DNA of 64,000 nt from Clitopilus passeckerianus (lineage: Eukaryota; Basidiomycota; Agaricomycetes; Agaricales; Entolomataceae): the NCBI GenBank assembly GCA_944990035.1, contig CALYLX010000093.1:186001-250000 (forward strand), read 5' to 3'. The position numbers and the translations under genes were made by a program. This document shows, piece by piece, positions 1-11,227 of the stretch; position 1 is the first letter of the stretch; each line of letters starts with the position of its first letter. The notes below the pieces were generated by a model that did no database searches, was not told where the DNA came from, and worked only from the letters and a program-made list of their open reading frames with translations.

Positions 1-272
1 GCTCGAGCAGCGTTCAGATTGATAGGTAGTCGTGGGTCTAGATTGTAATAAATGCTGTATTCTCCTTTTATCGGTTTAGGAGCCGTGTGTTTCTCGGTGA
101 TGATGATTTGTTTGGTATGTGTGCTGGGGAGAGATCCTCGATACGCTTTTGAAAGATTGATTCCTGTTGGCCAGAGACCGGGGCGGTTCTGGGCGCCCTG
201 CCAGCTGAATTCCATCTTCTTGATGTAAGGCTCATCTCCGTTGGCTGGGTAGACCATGACGTCTCTGAGGAT
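1..272 (-). CDS. Unrecognised coding stretch, truncated at the left edge
   Basis: On the minus strand a reading frame of about 90 codons is open without a stop to the first base of the window. Its composition looks protein-like, with phrases such as YPANGDEPYIKKMEFSWQG and GEYSIYYNLDPRLPINL. I do not recognise the family. Upstream on the same strand (about 300-1510) several other short frames look coding, for example GKQSTALYITHLALRLG near 1500 and FPRPLDFIRTPISNALLPP near 1150. I could not join them into one model with consistent splice phases. It could be the 3' half of a multi-exon gene transcribed towards the left, or a decayed one. Its neighbour is a UstYa-like oxidase, so a biosynthetic role is possible but is only inferred from position. 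Confidence 0.3.
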   Translation of the reverse strand, partial: MLRDVMVYPANGDEPYIKKMEFSWQGAQNRPGLWPTGINLSKAYRGSLPSTHTKQIIITEKHTAPKPIKGEYSIYYNLDPRLPINLNAAR

Positions 273-1784
273 GGTGGAGACTGGGTTGTAAGGTCATTTG
301 TAGAGACGGAGATAGGCGCGGACTGGAGGTGGGAGGCGGTCTAAGGGAGACTCGGAGGTCATAGAAATGAGAAAACAACCCGCTTTGAAATTTCAAACTG
401 CCATCATAGCATCTTTTCGTAACGTTCGGTTCCCAGGCAAATAGGTGCATGTGGCACGGAGAAATCCTTGCAATGACCGGAATTACGTCGCCTTATGCGT
501 TGGAAAGCGTATATTCAAAAACGGTGGATGGGCAATCATCAGTGGGCTTCCAGAGGCAACATTGAGGCGAAAAATTGACCTGCCTTGAAGTTTCGGACGC
601 TGTTGCCAAGTACAGTCAAATAAGGGTTCTTGCCCACACCTCCGAATCCCAAGGTGGCATCCCTTCTTTGGCAGGACGTGGAAGACGACAAAAAGACGTC
701 GAGAAAAACAGTCGTGCGCCATAGTGTGGATGACAATCTCAGGCTCCCGTACTCTCAGGAAGTTGCTGATGAAAGTTGCGTGAGCAAACAAGAAACTACA
801 TCATGAGTATATTCTTCCTCTGGGACAGATGCTTTTGTTGCGTAATTTACTCGTGTTTAAACGCCTCCGCTCCATTCTACTGCCCTTCTTCTGGACTAAA
901 TCCCTCCGCAGCGGTTTCTGTTTCTGAGAATCAAATGGCATGGATCATCACTCTTGTTTCTTCAAATACTCCGATAAATTATAGGCCAACTTTGGGAAAG
1001 AAGAGACTTACTGGGTCATGCCATCCACCAGCGAAAATCTTGAAGACTACATCGGGAGATGCAGATTCGGGGCTGCGCTGGACTACCTTGCTCTTGCGCT
1101 ACAATCGCATTGTAATCCATAATCGGCGGTAATAAAGCGTTAGAAATCGGCGTACGAATGAAATCCAATGGCCGGGGAAAGGCATGAACGGCGGGTATAC
1201 AGCTGTCTAGCATCTTTGTATCATTGTCATTCAGAGAAGTCTTGAATTGTGGGATCGTGCCTGATAATGAACAGTCAAAGGTCGAGTTCAGCACGCCATT
1301 GTATTATGGAACATGCATGCATCATAGAAAGATGGATAGGAAGACACCTTTTCCCGCACATTGACAGACGCCAGGTAATGAATTCCTCGCACCCAGTATT
1401 AGTGACAGTTCGGCCGGGCAAGGTTTCTCCGTATTCTGATTCACTCCCCGGAATACCTAAGCGCAAGGCCAGGTGCGTGATGTAGAGAGCCGTAGATTGC
1501 TTGCCCATCGGGTCTATATGCCGGCGTACGTGCCGAGGGCAATGTTCTGACTACTCGTTAGATAACAAGACAACCACGCTGGTGATGAGAAGCGAGGTGG
1601 AAAGCCAGTCACCAAACAAAAGGTTCCTGAGAATTGGCAGCTGCACTCACACCACCATATGCACCATATGCAAACGACAGGGGATGCCCAGACAAATCTT
1701 GCCAGAGATACGCTTGCGATTGTATTGGCCCTTTGACAAGTCCGTGGTGGTTCTAAGAATAAACATATTCCAGAGAGTCGAGTT
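273..1784. other. Unresolved region with scattered coding-like frames
   Basis: No complete gene could be built here. Minus-strand fragments near 1020-1290, 1340-1508 and 480-790 have protein-like composition and may be exons of the left-edge gene. Their frames and candidate splice sites do not join cleanly. Confidence 0.3.
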
Positions 1785-2827
1785 CTAATGGACAATTTCC
1801 GGAGTTGGGAGTCCGTCATCTACATAGACCATGGGATCAATATACTCGTCAATGTGCCTCTTCTCAACCCATTCTCTCAGCGCCTCGAAATTGACGCATT
1901 TGTGAGGATACTCCAGTCGTGGGCGCACGACCTTATCCTCTTTATCCCATTGCCACGGAATGACCGAAATGTCAGCGTTACACCTGTTGCATATACCGTT
2001 AGCGGCCCATTAATAGAGCAACGAAGGGTAAATAGCCTACATCATGTATTGTCGCACCGAATCCACGCAATGAGAGATATGCTCCTCTCCCAGATGCGAT
2101 TCAGGATCTTCTAACATTGGCCAGTACCTGTCCTTATGTAACGCTTGACGGATTTTGTTCTTCGTCCGGTAATCAGCCCTGTATGTCCTTTAGACGGGAT
2201 GAGATACCACTCACAAGACAATGTAACTGATGGAATACATCGAGTTGAGCGATATAATAACCTGGAACCTCCTTGATAGGGTATGTCTTGTTCGGAAGCA
2301 AAGCTGCCTCGCTTTTTGGAATCCGCATCATAGTCCCTTGGGTGATTATGAGCTTCTGTACAGTCACGGGGAACGCGATCCCCTGGACTCACTGTTGTAC
2401 AGATCCTCCCAAGCTTCATCGGAAGCATCTGATACCTCCTGATAGACCGTCTTCTCGTAGAACCCGTCTACGAAGACCTTGACCTGATTTTGTAGTATAT
2501 CTTGAGCAGGTGCTATACGATTTCGGGATTAGTAGAAGGCTTGCTGTAGGAACAACCCAACCAACACCACATCCGGGAGGGCCAAGTACCGCGAGTGCTA
2601 GCAGGGGCAGCTGTGGTCGTCTGGCATTGATTACCGCCCTTACGCACAAGTATGATGGATAGAATCAAGAGACAGAATGATTGGAGGGCGATGACCAGTA
2701 AGAGCGGGGCCTTGTTTCTAAGACAGTTTCTTGTGGATGATTTCCTTTGACCACAGTGGCATCCCTGACTGGTATGGATCGAGTCGTCTCCAGCCAGAGG
2801 TAGATACTCTTCTGATTTGCTGCTCAT
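1785..2827 (-). CDS. UstYa-like (DUF3328) oxidase, five exons
   Basis: This is a predicted membrane-anchored oxidase of the UstYa/DUF3328 family. Known members act in fungal specialised metabolism, for example in cyclisation of ribosomal cyclic peptides. The model starts at the ATG at 2827 and gives about 264 residues. Residues ~38-60 form one hydrophobic membrane segment (LLLVIALQSFCLLILSIILV). The lumenal domain carries AWEDLYN, then RIPKSEAALLPNKTYP, then the first HxxHC motif HQLHC (in QLDVFHQLHCLNKIRQAL) and the second, HISHC. The tail reads CNADISVIPWQWD. All four introns are GT..AG, about 54-60 nt, and keep frame, so the gene looks intact. It faces away from a DUF6533 gene and sits near a P450, which fits a biosynthetic cluster. 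Its substrate cannot be told from sequence. Confidence 0.87.
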
Positions 2828-4287
2828 GATAGTCGGCGTTGTGGGACAGGCAAGGTGGTCAGGTCACTGTGGCCGTAGACCTTATATCAAGCTGCAAGGA
2901 CTGTCCCGTGTAAAAGGATCAGGTACCGACTATAGATTGACACTATCGTGGAACCCCAGTCAAGCTGGTACATCGCTTGGCGGCGATTATGCTTTCGTGA
3001 CAGTGGCACGAATGACAACCTATTCAAATGGCGATCAGTCATTGGGGGGACGAGCACGCCTTTCTCCACAGTTGTCGAATGAAAGGAGAAATTTAGAGGT
3101 TTGCATGCCAGTGGTGTCCGTTACCGGGGTCTGCCCGTGACCAACTACCTCGATAACATTAAACAGGAGCACATATGGGCCCAAAGCCAGGTGAGGCCGT
3201 CGGCTCGTATCTGACCGTATCGGATTCTGTCCTTGATGACCATGGCCAAGAAAACCGATTACTTATAGGGACAAGTTGTGGAAGCCGAAACGCTCGAAGG
3301 TTTGCTCGAAGGCACAAGTCATACGGTAGGGCAAGTTCTGAGCAGGTTAGGTTCTAGCAACCCAGAAAGGTCTTCGGCATCTGATGAGAATCAATTTGGC
3401 CGAGCAATTCACTTTTACTTGTCGACCGTTCCTTCTAACATCGTTCTTGACGGGGACCACTGGCAGGGCTCTTGATTGAGGTCTCGGCCACCCAAGGCGG
3501 CTGGCATTGTACAATAATTACGTCAGATCGTAGGCCGGAATCGGCAATTATCTCCGAATGGGTGCCGGCAAGCGGCGAGGATTGATTAGGTTTGACCGTG
3601 TTGATCATCGCCACCTGTCATCACATCCCTCGGTAACGAAGTTCCGAAGAGCTGTGACTTTCAGGCAACTTTCAGGCATGCCCTACCATGGAAGTAAGGA
3701 TGGCAAATGAATGGATCCATCGACAAATTTCCTCTCAGTTTGACCCATATTCTCTCAAACCTCGAGCTTTCATACCTACTTTCCGTCCTTTAACCACGTC
3801 GATACCCTCTATGCCCGAGGAACTGAAAATGTCCGTCAAGGCTGTTCAGGAGCCATTGGAATTTGTCTCTCAACCGATTTGCGCCCTGGATTGACCCTGC
3901 GCTGGTTTTGCCTCTCAAGGTCAGGTTCTGACGCTCGCCTAATGAAAAAGCCGATAGCCAGACCTAGTCAGCAGCAGCCGTTGCGTAATAAAAGGCGACT
4001 CTTCTTTCCGCTCAACAACTTGAGGCCAGCCGTTCTGCCCAACCTTTAGTCAGACACACCATCGTACGTGTCCCTAACTACTGAAACGACGCCCCGACCC
4101 TGATCGAGGCAGCTCATCGAAGTACAGGTATCTGGCTGGACGGTACCTCCCTGATTAGAGATCTATTCCCTTGTCGAGAGCTGGCAAAAAGGCCCTTCGT
4201 TTCAACGCTCATCTTGCACTTCCGACCTCCTTCCCAGCACAACCAGCTTCATGCCCTAAGTATTGCATACTTAACCGTCAATACACG
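2828..4287. other. Intergenic region between divergent UstYa-like and DUF6533 genes
   Basis: About 1.46 kb separates the two start codons. Short frames at 3175-3475 and 3688-3894 have no recognisable domain. The region should hold both promoters. I see no clear motif. Confidence 0.5.
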
Positions 4288-5665
4288 ATGGGAGGATCCT
4301 TTATGGTTCCTGGAGAGAATACGAGGGCCTATGATCCACTTACCCTATCTCACGAAGCTTTCTTTGCTCTCAATAGCATTACTTGTGAGTCTGACGTTAC
4401 CTACTCGGCTGTGAGCTCGTTAAACCAATTGTCTAGATGCTTTGCTTCTGCTTCATGCCTTGGAATGGGCTCAGCATCTCCCCGTAGAAGCTAGGTACAT
4501 GTTCAGGTCAGTACTGTCCATCACTCTTTACATGTCCTCTCCCATTCATCTTCACCCAGGCGAACGTGGAGATCCCCACTCAAATGGCTATACGTCTTTT
4601 CCCGATGCTTTGGTATCCTGGTCCAAATGTAAAGCACCGTCAATCGTCATCCCCATTGTTGTGAATCGACTGACTTTCTCAGGTGCAATGTCTTCTTTGC
4701 CAATTTCTCTCAGAAAATAGGGCCACTTCCCAGCGGAACGTGCAGAATGTGGCTTTCCTTCCAGTTGTTCGCCGGTCAATCCTTATGGTCGGCGCTGGAG
4801 TACAGCCTAGTAACCCGGTGTGAGCTTCTGGTGCTTCTTTACATTCGGACCTGAAGTAATTAATATTCCAACAGTAACAGCCCTATACCACGAGTCATCA
4901 TGGGAGCTTTCTCTGTTGCGATACGCAGTATATTTTGAGAAAGTCGTGAACATTGTGGGCGGCTGCATGTCCATCCCATTGACTACTGTGACTGATCAGT
5001 GCATCACGACCAACACACCCCCGGGGGTGGCGTTTACCCAGTACGAGAATGGTTCCATCCGTGTTAAGGCCGTGGCTAACACTCATCGATGATAGGGCGG
5101 TGACTGCTGCTCTACTCTTGCTGATATGGTTCCTGACATACAGGAAACGGTCCAAAGCCCGGACATCGTTGGTTTTCTTGGTGTTCAGAGATGGATCGCG
5201 CGCTATTGCGGCGGTGTTTGGTACGTTTCCCTGATCCAACGGTTGAATATTACTCACGGAAGCTTTAAATTATAGTCATGCTGTCGGCCATCATTTTAAA
5301 CGCTAAATTCTCAATTGCGGGGTCTCCGCCACCATGGTGGAATTCGACTTTCTTCTACCAATGTTCATTCCCGTATGTCACAGCACCTTTCTCTTCTGTC
5401 GTATCTGACGCGACCCTATGTTTCGTTGATAGAATCATCATCTCGATCTTGACTTCAGCGGTCAGCTTTTCTTCTTTCGGCTTCCTGTCTTCAAACGTCC
5501 CTAACATTTCCGCCTAATTGTTGACAGAATTGCCGTATGATTAAAAATCTGGAAGGCTTCGGACGTTTCTCGGAGAATGAGACACAATCTTATTCGTCTT
5601 CCATTGAACTGGCGCCGTACACCGAGCTTCCCGATCAGGAAGATAGCTATGAGGAGACGGCGTAG
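4288..5665 (+). CDS. DUF6533-domain multipass membrane protein
   Basis: The spliced product of about 305 residues matches the basidiomycete DUF6533 family, whose function is unknown. The N-terminal DUF6533 block is assembled across three exons: a YALLLLHALEW segment, then EARRTWRSPLKWLYVF followed by SRCFGILVQ. Next come the conserved Cys/Trp segment TCRMWLSFQLF and SALEYSLVTRLTALY, and a late helix reading AALLLLIWFLTYRK followed by SLVFLVFRDGS. The hydrophilic C-terminal tail ends in DSYEETA. The start at 4288 is the only ATG that continues in frame into the DUF6533 block through the first intron (donor after AGCATTACTT). Eight introns of about 50-65 nt all preserve frame. It lies between the UstYa-like and P450 genes, and a link to their pathway is only inferred. 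Confidence 0.75.
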
Positions 5666-6601
5666 TGGTAACGGTGTAGTCCACTGGTGACTGGAGTACA
5701 TATTTTCTCCACTGGAACTTTTTCGAAAGAATAGAACTAGATATTTATACACACGCAGTGCTACCGCTCGAGTGCTGAGAGGCAGGCTTGTTGGGCTGAC
5801 TACGTCTTGCTGTGAGCTTGACTCCCATTGACACTAGGTGGCCTAGCAAAGGAACAATCCGGGAACCATTCATTTGGCCGGTGGGCGCTAAATTTTTGGT
5901 ATCCAGATCCGGCCAGATCTCCCTTGATCTGAACCCTCATTCAAATCCCCTGAAGTGGATGACTGCCTCATATGCTGGGTCAACGCGAAAACCGGAGGAA
6001 AATGTTCAAACAGCTGACGAAACTGGCGACATCGGCTACCTACGTTACGGTGTGAAGGCCATCAAAGCAACAGCTGGATCGTGGTTGCTATTCGGAGCAT
6101 GGCCATTCTCCACATCCTTGGTGAGGTGGCAGTAGCCCTAGGCCAAGTTCTGACTGGCAAGGTTCCCTTCGATCTCGTATTCTTCTACCCAGAAATATGT
6201 GTCACAAATGATGCTTTCATTTCCGCCGGTGACCCAAAGCGCCTTCAAGTGATCGATCCAGGCCATTCGTCCCAGGCTGGCTAGGTCATGCCACTAGTCA
6301 GCCGCTAGAAAAGCTTATGCGTCTAACAATGACGTTCATGATAGGATTTTCGCTACTTATACTCCTACATGTGCGGCAAGAAAAGATTCCGCAGGCGGAT
6401 GCAGAGAGTTCCATTCCCACATCATGCCAGCCACAATTTCTCAGCCACTTCCTCCAGTTGTGGTTTAGTGTGCCTACACACGACACAAAAAATCGAGGAA
6501 TCATAAATTGGGAGGACTTCAAAATACGAAGCCACGCCTACCTTGTATCCCACTGTCTGGGGTCGTTGGCATTGCTATCCTGAACATCACTGCTCCGCGA
6601 A
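5666..6601 (+). other. Intergenic, with a possible decayed coding fragment
   Basis: About 0.9 kb between the DUF6533 gene and the P450. Frames at 5812-6284 include the phrase ETGDIGYL, which recalls the TGD motif of AMP-binding (acyl-CoA ligase) enzymes. The rest of the domain is not visible, so this is at most a relic. The 3' part should hold the P450 promoter. Confidence 0.3.
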
Positions 6602-8719
6602 ATGTTCACCGGATTCTCTCAAATTTTTATGCTTTTGTCCAGCGTTATCGCCATCTATCCAGTCCTTGCCTTTGTTCGTGCTTATCGCAATGAAAGACAG
6701 GTATGCCCTGCTCTGTCATCTTCGTCCTATTCTTTCTGACAGATCCTGGATCATGGATCATGCAGCTTCGAACTATTCCTGCTATTGGCCACTCTGGAAT
6801 GCTCTTTTCATACATTGGAGCCTTTCGTTTCTTCTCGAATGCACAAGAAATCATACAAGAAGGCTATGAACGAGTATGGTCCCCCTTTTCTCCCTAAAAT
6901 ACGTGGGACTAATGGCCAGTGAACTCAGTATCGTGGCTCTCTTTTCAGAGTCCCAGTCATGTCAGGATGGATCATTGTAGTCAGCGAGCTCTCAAAGATA
7001 GACGAAATCAGGAAGGCTAGTGAGGATGTGTTATCCTTCCGAGACTCACTCTCAGAGGTACGGTGGCACTTTATCACGGCCGTGAATACACAAATGACAA
7101 TCTCAATCTCCAGATTATCCAAATACCATTCACCCTTGGCCAAGAGATTGACGATGATGATTATCACGTATCAGCTATCCGTTCATTGTTGACCCGAAAC
7201 ATTACGTCTGGCTTTGGTGACCTCCATGACGAGATAGGATGCGCTTTTGAAGATTTCCTACCTCCTACAGATTGTACGCCAGCATGACTCACATCTTCGA
7301 CCTCGCTAATTCTTGTCCTAGCCTGGTCCAAGATTGAAATCCTTCCAGTTGTCTTAAAGATCACAAGCCGAGTTAGCAATCGATTCTTCGTCGGTTTGCC
7401 CCTCTGTAGGAACTCTATCTCCAGACAATTCCATGGCAGGTTCTGACCCATTAGTAGGCAGGGAGCCTGAATACAGAGACATCAACATACAGTTTGCTAT
7501 CGACGTAGTGAAAGCTGCCCTTACTATCAACCTATTCCCTACTTTCCTCAAACCGTAAGCTACACGACTTTTCTTCCTTGTAGTGTTTGCTCACTACCGA
7601 GTAATAGATGGATAGGTCATGTTCTCACCAATGTCCCGCACAGCATACGGAGGACCATGCACCATCTCGCACCTCTCATTGAAGACAGGATAACGAAGAC
7701 TGCTTTGTATGGGAAAGACTGGGCGGAGAAGCCCGTAGGTGGTTTATCATTTTGTTAGGTCACTTGATCTAACTTTGTATCGATCCAGAACGACCTGATT
7801 ACCTGGCTGTTGGAATTTGCAGGCGAACATCGCCGATCCATCAGGGACTTGACACTACGGATACTGACAATCAACTTTGGTGCTATCAATACCACAGCAA
7901 TGGTGGCGTATTCGCTATATCTGACAGCCATGCCAACTTATCTTCATAAATGATTGTCTTTAGGCGTTCACTCGAATCTTGATCGATCTCGCGCTGCACC
8001 CCGAATATGTACCGGAGATGCGTCAGGAGGTGGAAGACATTATCAGAGTCGAGGGCTGGTCTAAGGGCGCCATCCAAAAACTGCACAAAGTGGATAGCTT
8101 CATCAAAGAGTCTCAGCGAATGGGTGGCAGCGAAGCCTGTAGGACATTATCTGGCATTTCAATCGACCAGACTAACTGATATCTCTCTCGGCAGTACTCA
8201 TGCATCGCAAAGTTCTCAAGGACTTCACATTCTCAGACGGCACAGTAATTCGCAAGGGAAACTCTATCGCAGTGCCCAACATGGCCATCCACTATGACAA
8301 GGTCGCTTTCCTCAGAGCGAGAGCATGGGAGTCTGCTGACTTGATTATCCTAGGACGTTTACGCGAACCCAGAGACATTCGACGCCTTCAGATTCTTGCA
8401 GCCAGCAGGCGAGAAGGATACCATCTGGAAACATTCCATGATTACCCTCAGTACTAGCTATCTCATATTTGGAAATGGCCGAAATGCCTGGTAAGTCAGG
8501 CGTTTCAGATTCCTCTGTTTAGCTTGGCTGACAGGCTGTTTCTCATCCAGCCCAGGTCGTTTCTTTGCAGTCACGGAGCTTAAAGCTTTCCTTGCCCATA
8601 TCCTCCTGAACTACGACATTGCCGCGGATGCGGATAGCCAGATCAAGACCCGTTGGCACAAGTTCTCTTCATTCCCGGACCCCCAAACCATTCTAATGGT
8701 TCGGAAACGTCAGGCATAA
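6602..8719 (+). CDS. Cytochrome P450 monooxygenase
   Basis: This is a microsomal-type P450 of roughly 500 residues. The N-terminus has one membrane segment (FMLLSSVIAIYPVLAFV), then a short basic hinge and LRTIPAIG, the proline-rich start of the catalytic domain, followed by FSYIGAFRFFSNAQEIIQEG. The I-helix has AINTTAMA in place of the usual AGxxT, split by an intron. The K-helix ExxR is ESQR. Then come KDFTFSDGT and the PERF-like ETFDAFRF. The haem loop FGNGRNACPGR has its cysteine codon split by the last intron. The stop is at 8717-8719. All the joins I checked keep frame, so the gene appears functional. The overall pattern resembles basidiomycete P450s related to CYP512 or ent-kaurene-oxidase-like clans, but the family cannot be fixed by eye. 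With the UstYa-like gene it suggests an oxidative tailoring locus. Confidence 0.88.
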
Positions 8720-8888
8720 GGTTGGGGCATTGTATTTGATTGTTCAGCGCTTCCCATACAGCAGTGTTACATTTTCGTTCTTAAAGTTTATATCCCTTTC
8801 CAGTCGAAGGTTTCGCATCGTATCCGTATCTCGATTGCTTTGCAACGCGAAGTTGAGGTAGCAAATTATTGTAGGAATGAACCAACCA

Positions 8889-11021
8889 CTATTTGAACTT
8901 CAGCAATGAACCCAATGAGAACTCTCGTTCACGAACCTCGCACGCTAATGGCCTTGTATCTCTCGGGTCAATGATTTCCTCAACACCGAATACATTGGCA
9001 GTCCTCATGGGGCTCCTGATACTCTCAAACCGAGCAAGCAAGTCGTCCATAAACTTCTGGCGTTCTTCAGGGGTCTTGGCAGAGTCTAGTTGGCGTTTGT
9101 AGGCAGCTTCAATACCTCCTTCGAGCGGAATACTGCCCCAATCTCCCGATGGCCTGCATAAATGCACACGTCACGTCAGAGATACTCATGATTAATTAGA
9201 ATCAAAACCAGCTGACCATGCTACTCGAGTTCCCCTGCCGTCTTCTGGGTCGGCGAATGCACCTCCAGCGACACCGAAGGCCCTTCGAAGAATGATAGTG
9301 AAGATAGGAATGGTGGCGTTGTACAGGGCCGACATTGCCGTAGCACCATGCCGGATCGTGGCTGCCTTCTCTGCGACAGAACCTACGGCGAACCCGGGCA
9401 AATCCACGAGGTTCAGTATAGGGATACTGAAGGCAGCTGTCAGTGTCTTCCTGGATCATTTTGGAGGAGAACGACTAACCCGAAGTGATCACACAGGTTG
9501 ACGAATCGAGCAGTCTTCTGGCTGCCTAGGGCATCAATAGCTCCTGCATTGGCGCTGTTAGAAGTGCGTGCGAGGAGTTGGGGGAATGATACTTGCCGCC
9601 ATTTACCATGCAATCGCTGGACAACACACCAACTGGCCGACCAGCGAGCCTTGCGAATCCAGTGACGATGCAGGAGCCCCACGTCTCTCCAATCTCAAAG
9701 AAAGTGCTCGCTAGTGGATCGTCAAATGAAGTCGACCCATCGTCGCTCAAGTCCACAAGCATCCTGATCAGTTTCCGAATGTCATACGGCCGTGTCCTAC
9801 GCCTGGGGATAATCGAGATTAGAGCTTCTTCCCGCCTTTCCGCAGGATCCATTGAGGACGTGACGGGGGGTTCGAGGAATATCGAGGAGGGAAGGTATGA
9901 CAAAAACCGTGCAATTTGTTGGAGGGCGTCTTGTTCGGAAGTAGCGACATTGTCGACGGTACCATTGCGGGCGTGAATCTCCCAGCCGCCAAGGGCTTCT
10001 TTGGAGAGGTCCTCGAAGGTGGCTTGCTTCACGACGGGTGGACCGGCTGCGAAGACCTGGCTTAGCCCTTTGACCATCACACTAGGAGGTGGGATCCATC
10101 AGTCCTGAGCAATAGGTGTTTTGGGGGTCTAGAACCTCGCACCTGAAATGTCCGATAACGGCTTTGGCGGCACCGAGCCCAACAACTGGTCCCAGCAGAG
10201 CTGAAACGACAGGGACGACCGCCATTGCGTCTAGACTTCGACCCAAGCCTGCTAAGGGTGGAATATATGTCGATCCTTGATTAAGGTCTGGAAGACATGA
10301 GAATACTGCGTTTGAGACTGGAATAGCGCACACGTACAGGTAACGACGCTTCCACCCCCACTGGAGCCATCAAGAAGTCGAATCTGGGAATAGATAGAGA
10401 TGAGCTTTTGGACTGGGGGCCTATCGGAGAAAGACAAACCAGGGGTATTCTGAACTTCGTTGCAAGCGTCTGTACAGATGTTAGTGGATGCTTGGCATAA
10501 CCTGCATCGTGTCGCATACCTCGCCGTATGGTGCCTTGGCATGAATGCCGCCATCTGCATGGCCGCCTCTGACACTAAAGTCGTCTGCAGTTATAAACAC
10601 TTTCTGGCCGTTCACTGTGCCAAAGCCAGTGACAGAATTCCTGAATAAATACGAAGGTTTAGTAAATGTATCTGAGGAAGACAGAACAAGGCTCACGCAG
10701 GGATGAATGATTTGAGTTGACCCGTCTTTTCGTCGTAAACAGGCTTGCCTGTGATTGAGCCAACCTCGGAAAACGAGTTGTCATCGAGTAGAACATTCAA
10801 GCGTTCGCGGACCCAAAGTTTTCCAGCAGCCTTTTGTCGAACATATCCTGGATCTTCCAAGTTGGGTTTACGAATAAGGGCTTGGTGTTCTTTCAGCTCG
10901 GAGAGTGGTTCCTAAAGTCGAATGTTGGATGTAAGTTTCGGCAACGTTAGAGAAACCGGGAGCGTCGTACCTCCCAGCTGCTAACATCCTTTCTCCTTCC
11001 TCCAGCTGAGTCGTCAGGCAT
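8889..11021 (-). CDS. Acyl-CoA carboxylase, carboxyltransferase (beta) subunit
   Basis: This subunit transfers the carboxyl group from carboxybiotin to an acyl-CoA (propionyl-, methylcrotonyl- or a related CoA), probably in mitochondria. From the ATG at 11021 the exons give GKLWVRERLNVLLDD, NSVTGFGTVNGQKVFI, FSVRGGHADGGIHAKAPYGE, RLLDGSSGGGSV and LDAMAVVPVVSALLGPVVGL (N-terminal crotonase-like half). The C-terminal half has RPYDIRKLIRMLVD, FFEIGETWGSCIVTGFARL, RPVGVLSSDCMVNGG, DLPGFAVGSVAEK and RRAFGVAGGAF. These are the paired oxyanion-hole glycine loops of the carboxyltransferase fold. About nine short introns keep frame. The sequence lacks the GAYVPAMSD stretch usual in methylcrotonoyl-CoA carboxylase beta, so the substrate is left open. 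The biotin-carrying partner is divergent and adjacent. Confidence 0.88.
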
Positions 11022-11227
11022 TGAAGTCCGTTAGAGCCGTTATGGCCGGTCGGAAAGGTGGTGCAATTCTAGGCACCCTGCTGATTGGGGCTGGAAGACG
11101 GGTGCAAACGTTGCCGGTTTCATGAAAACATTGGCCGGATGATAGCCTTTCGTAAATCAGCTTCTCCTGACTGCGGAGTATTGACCGGCTTGGATTGGCT
11201 TGCAGGCTTTGAGCTCAGCCTTCATAC
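11022..11227. promoter_or_regulatory. Shared bidirectional promoter of the carboxylase subunit genes
   Basis: Only 206 bp separate the two start codons. The stretch holds three ATTGG pentamers (CCAAT boxes on the minus strand) at 11084-11088, 11130-11134 and 11194-11198. Several CCGG-containing sites lie around 11044, 11113, 11134 and 11184. CCAAT boxes are bound by the HAP/CBC complex in fungi. Co-regulation of the two subunits is inferred. Confidence 0.6.

Noticed and set aside
5812..6284. Possible acyl-CoA ligase (AMP-binding) fragment with ETGDIGYL
   Set aside because: Only one short motif-like phrase is visible; the rest of the domain and splice sites are absent, so chance similarity is as likely as a relic.
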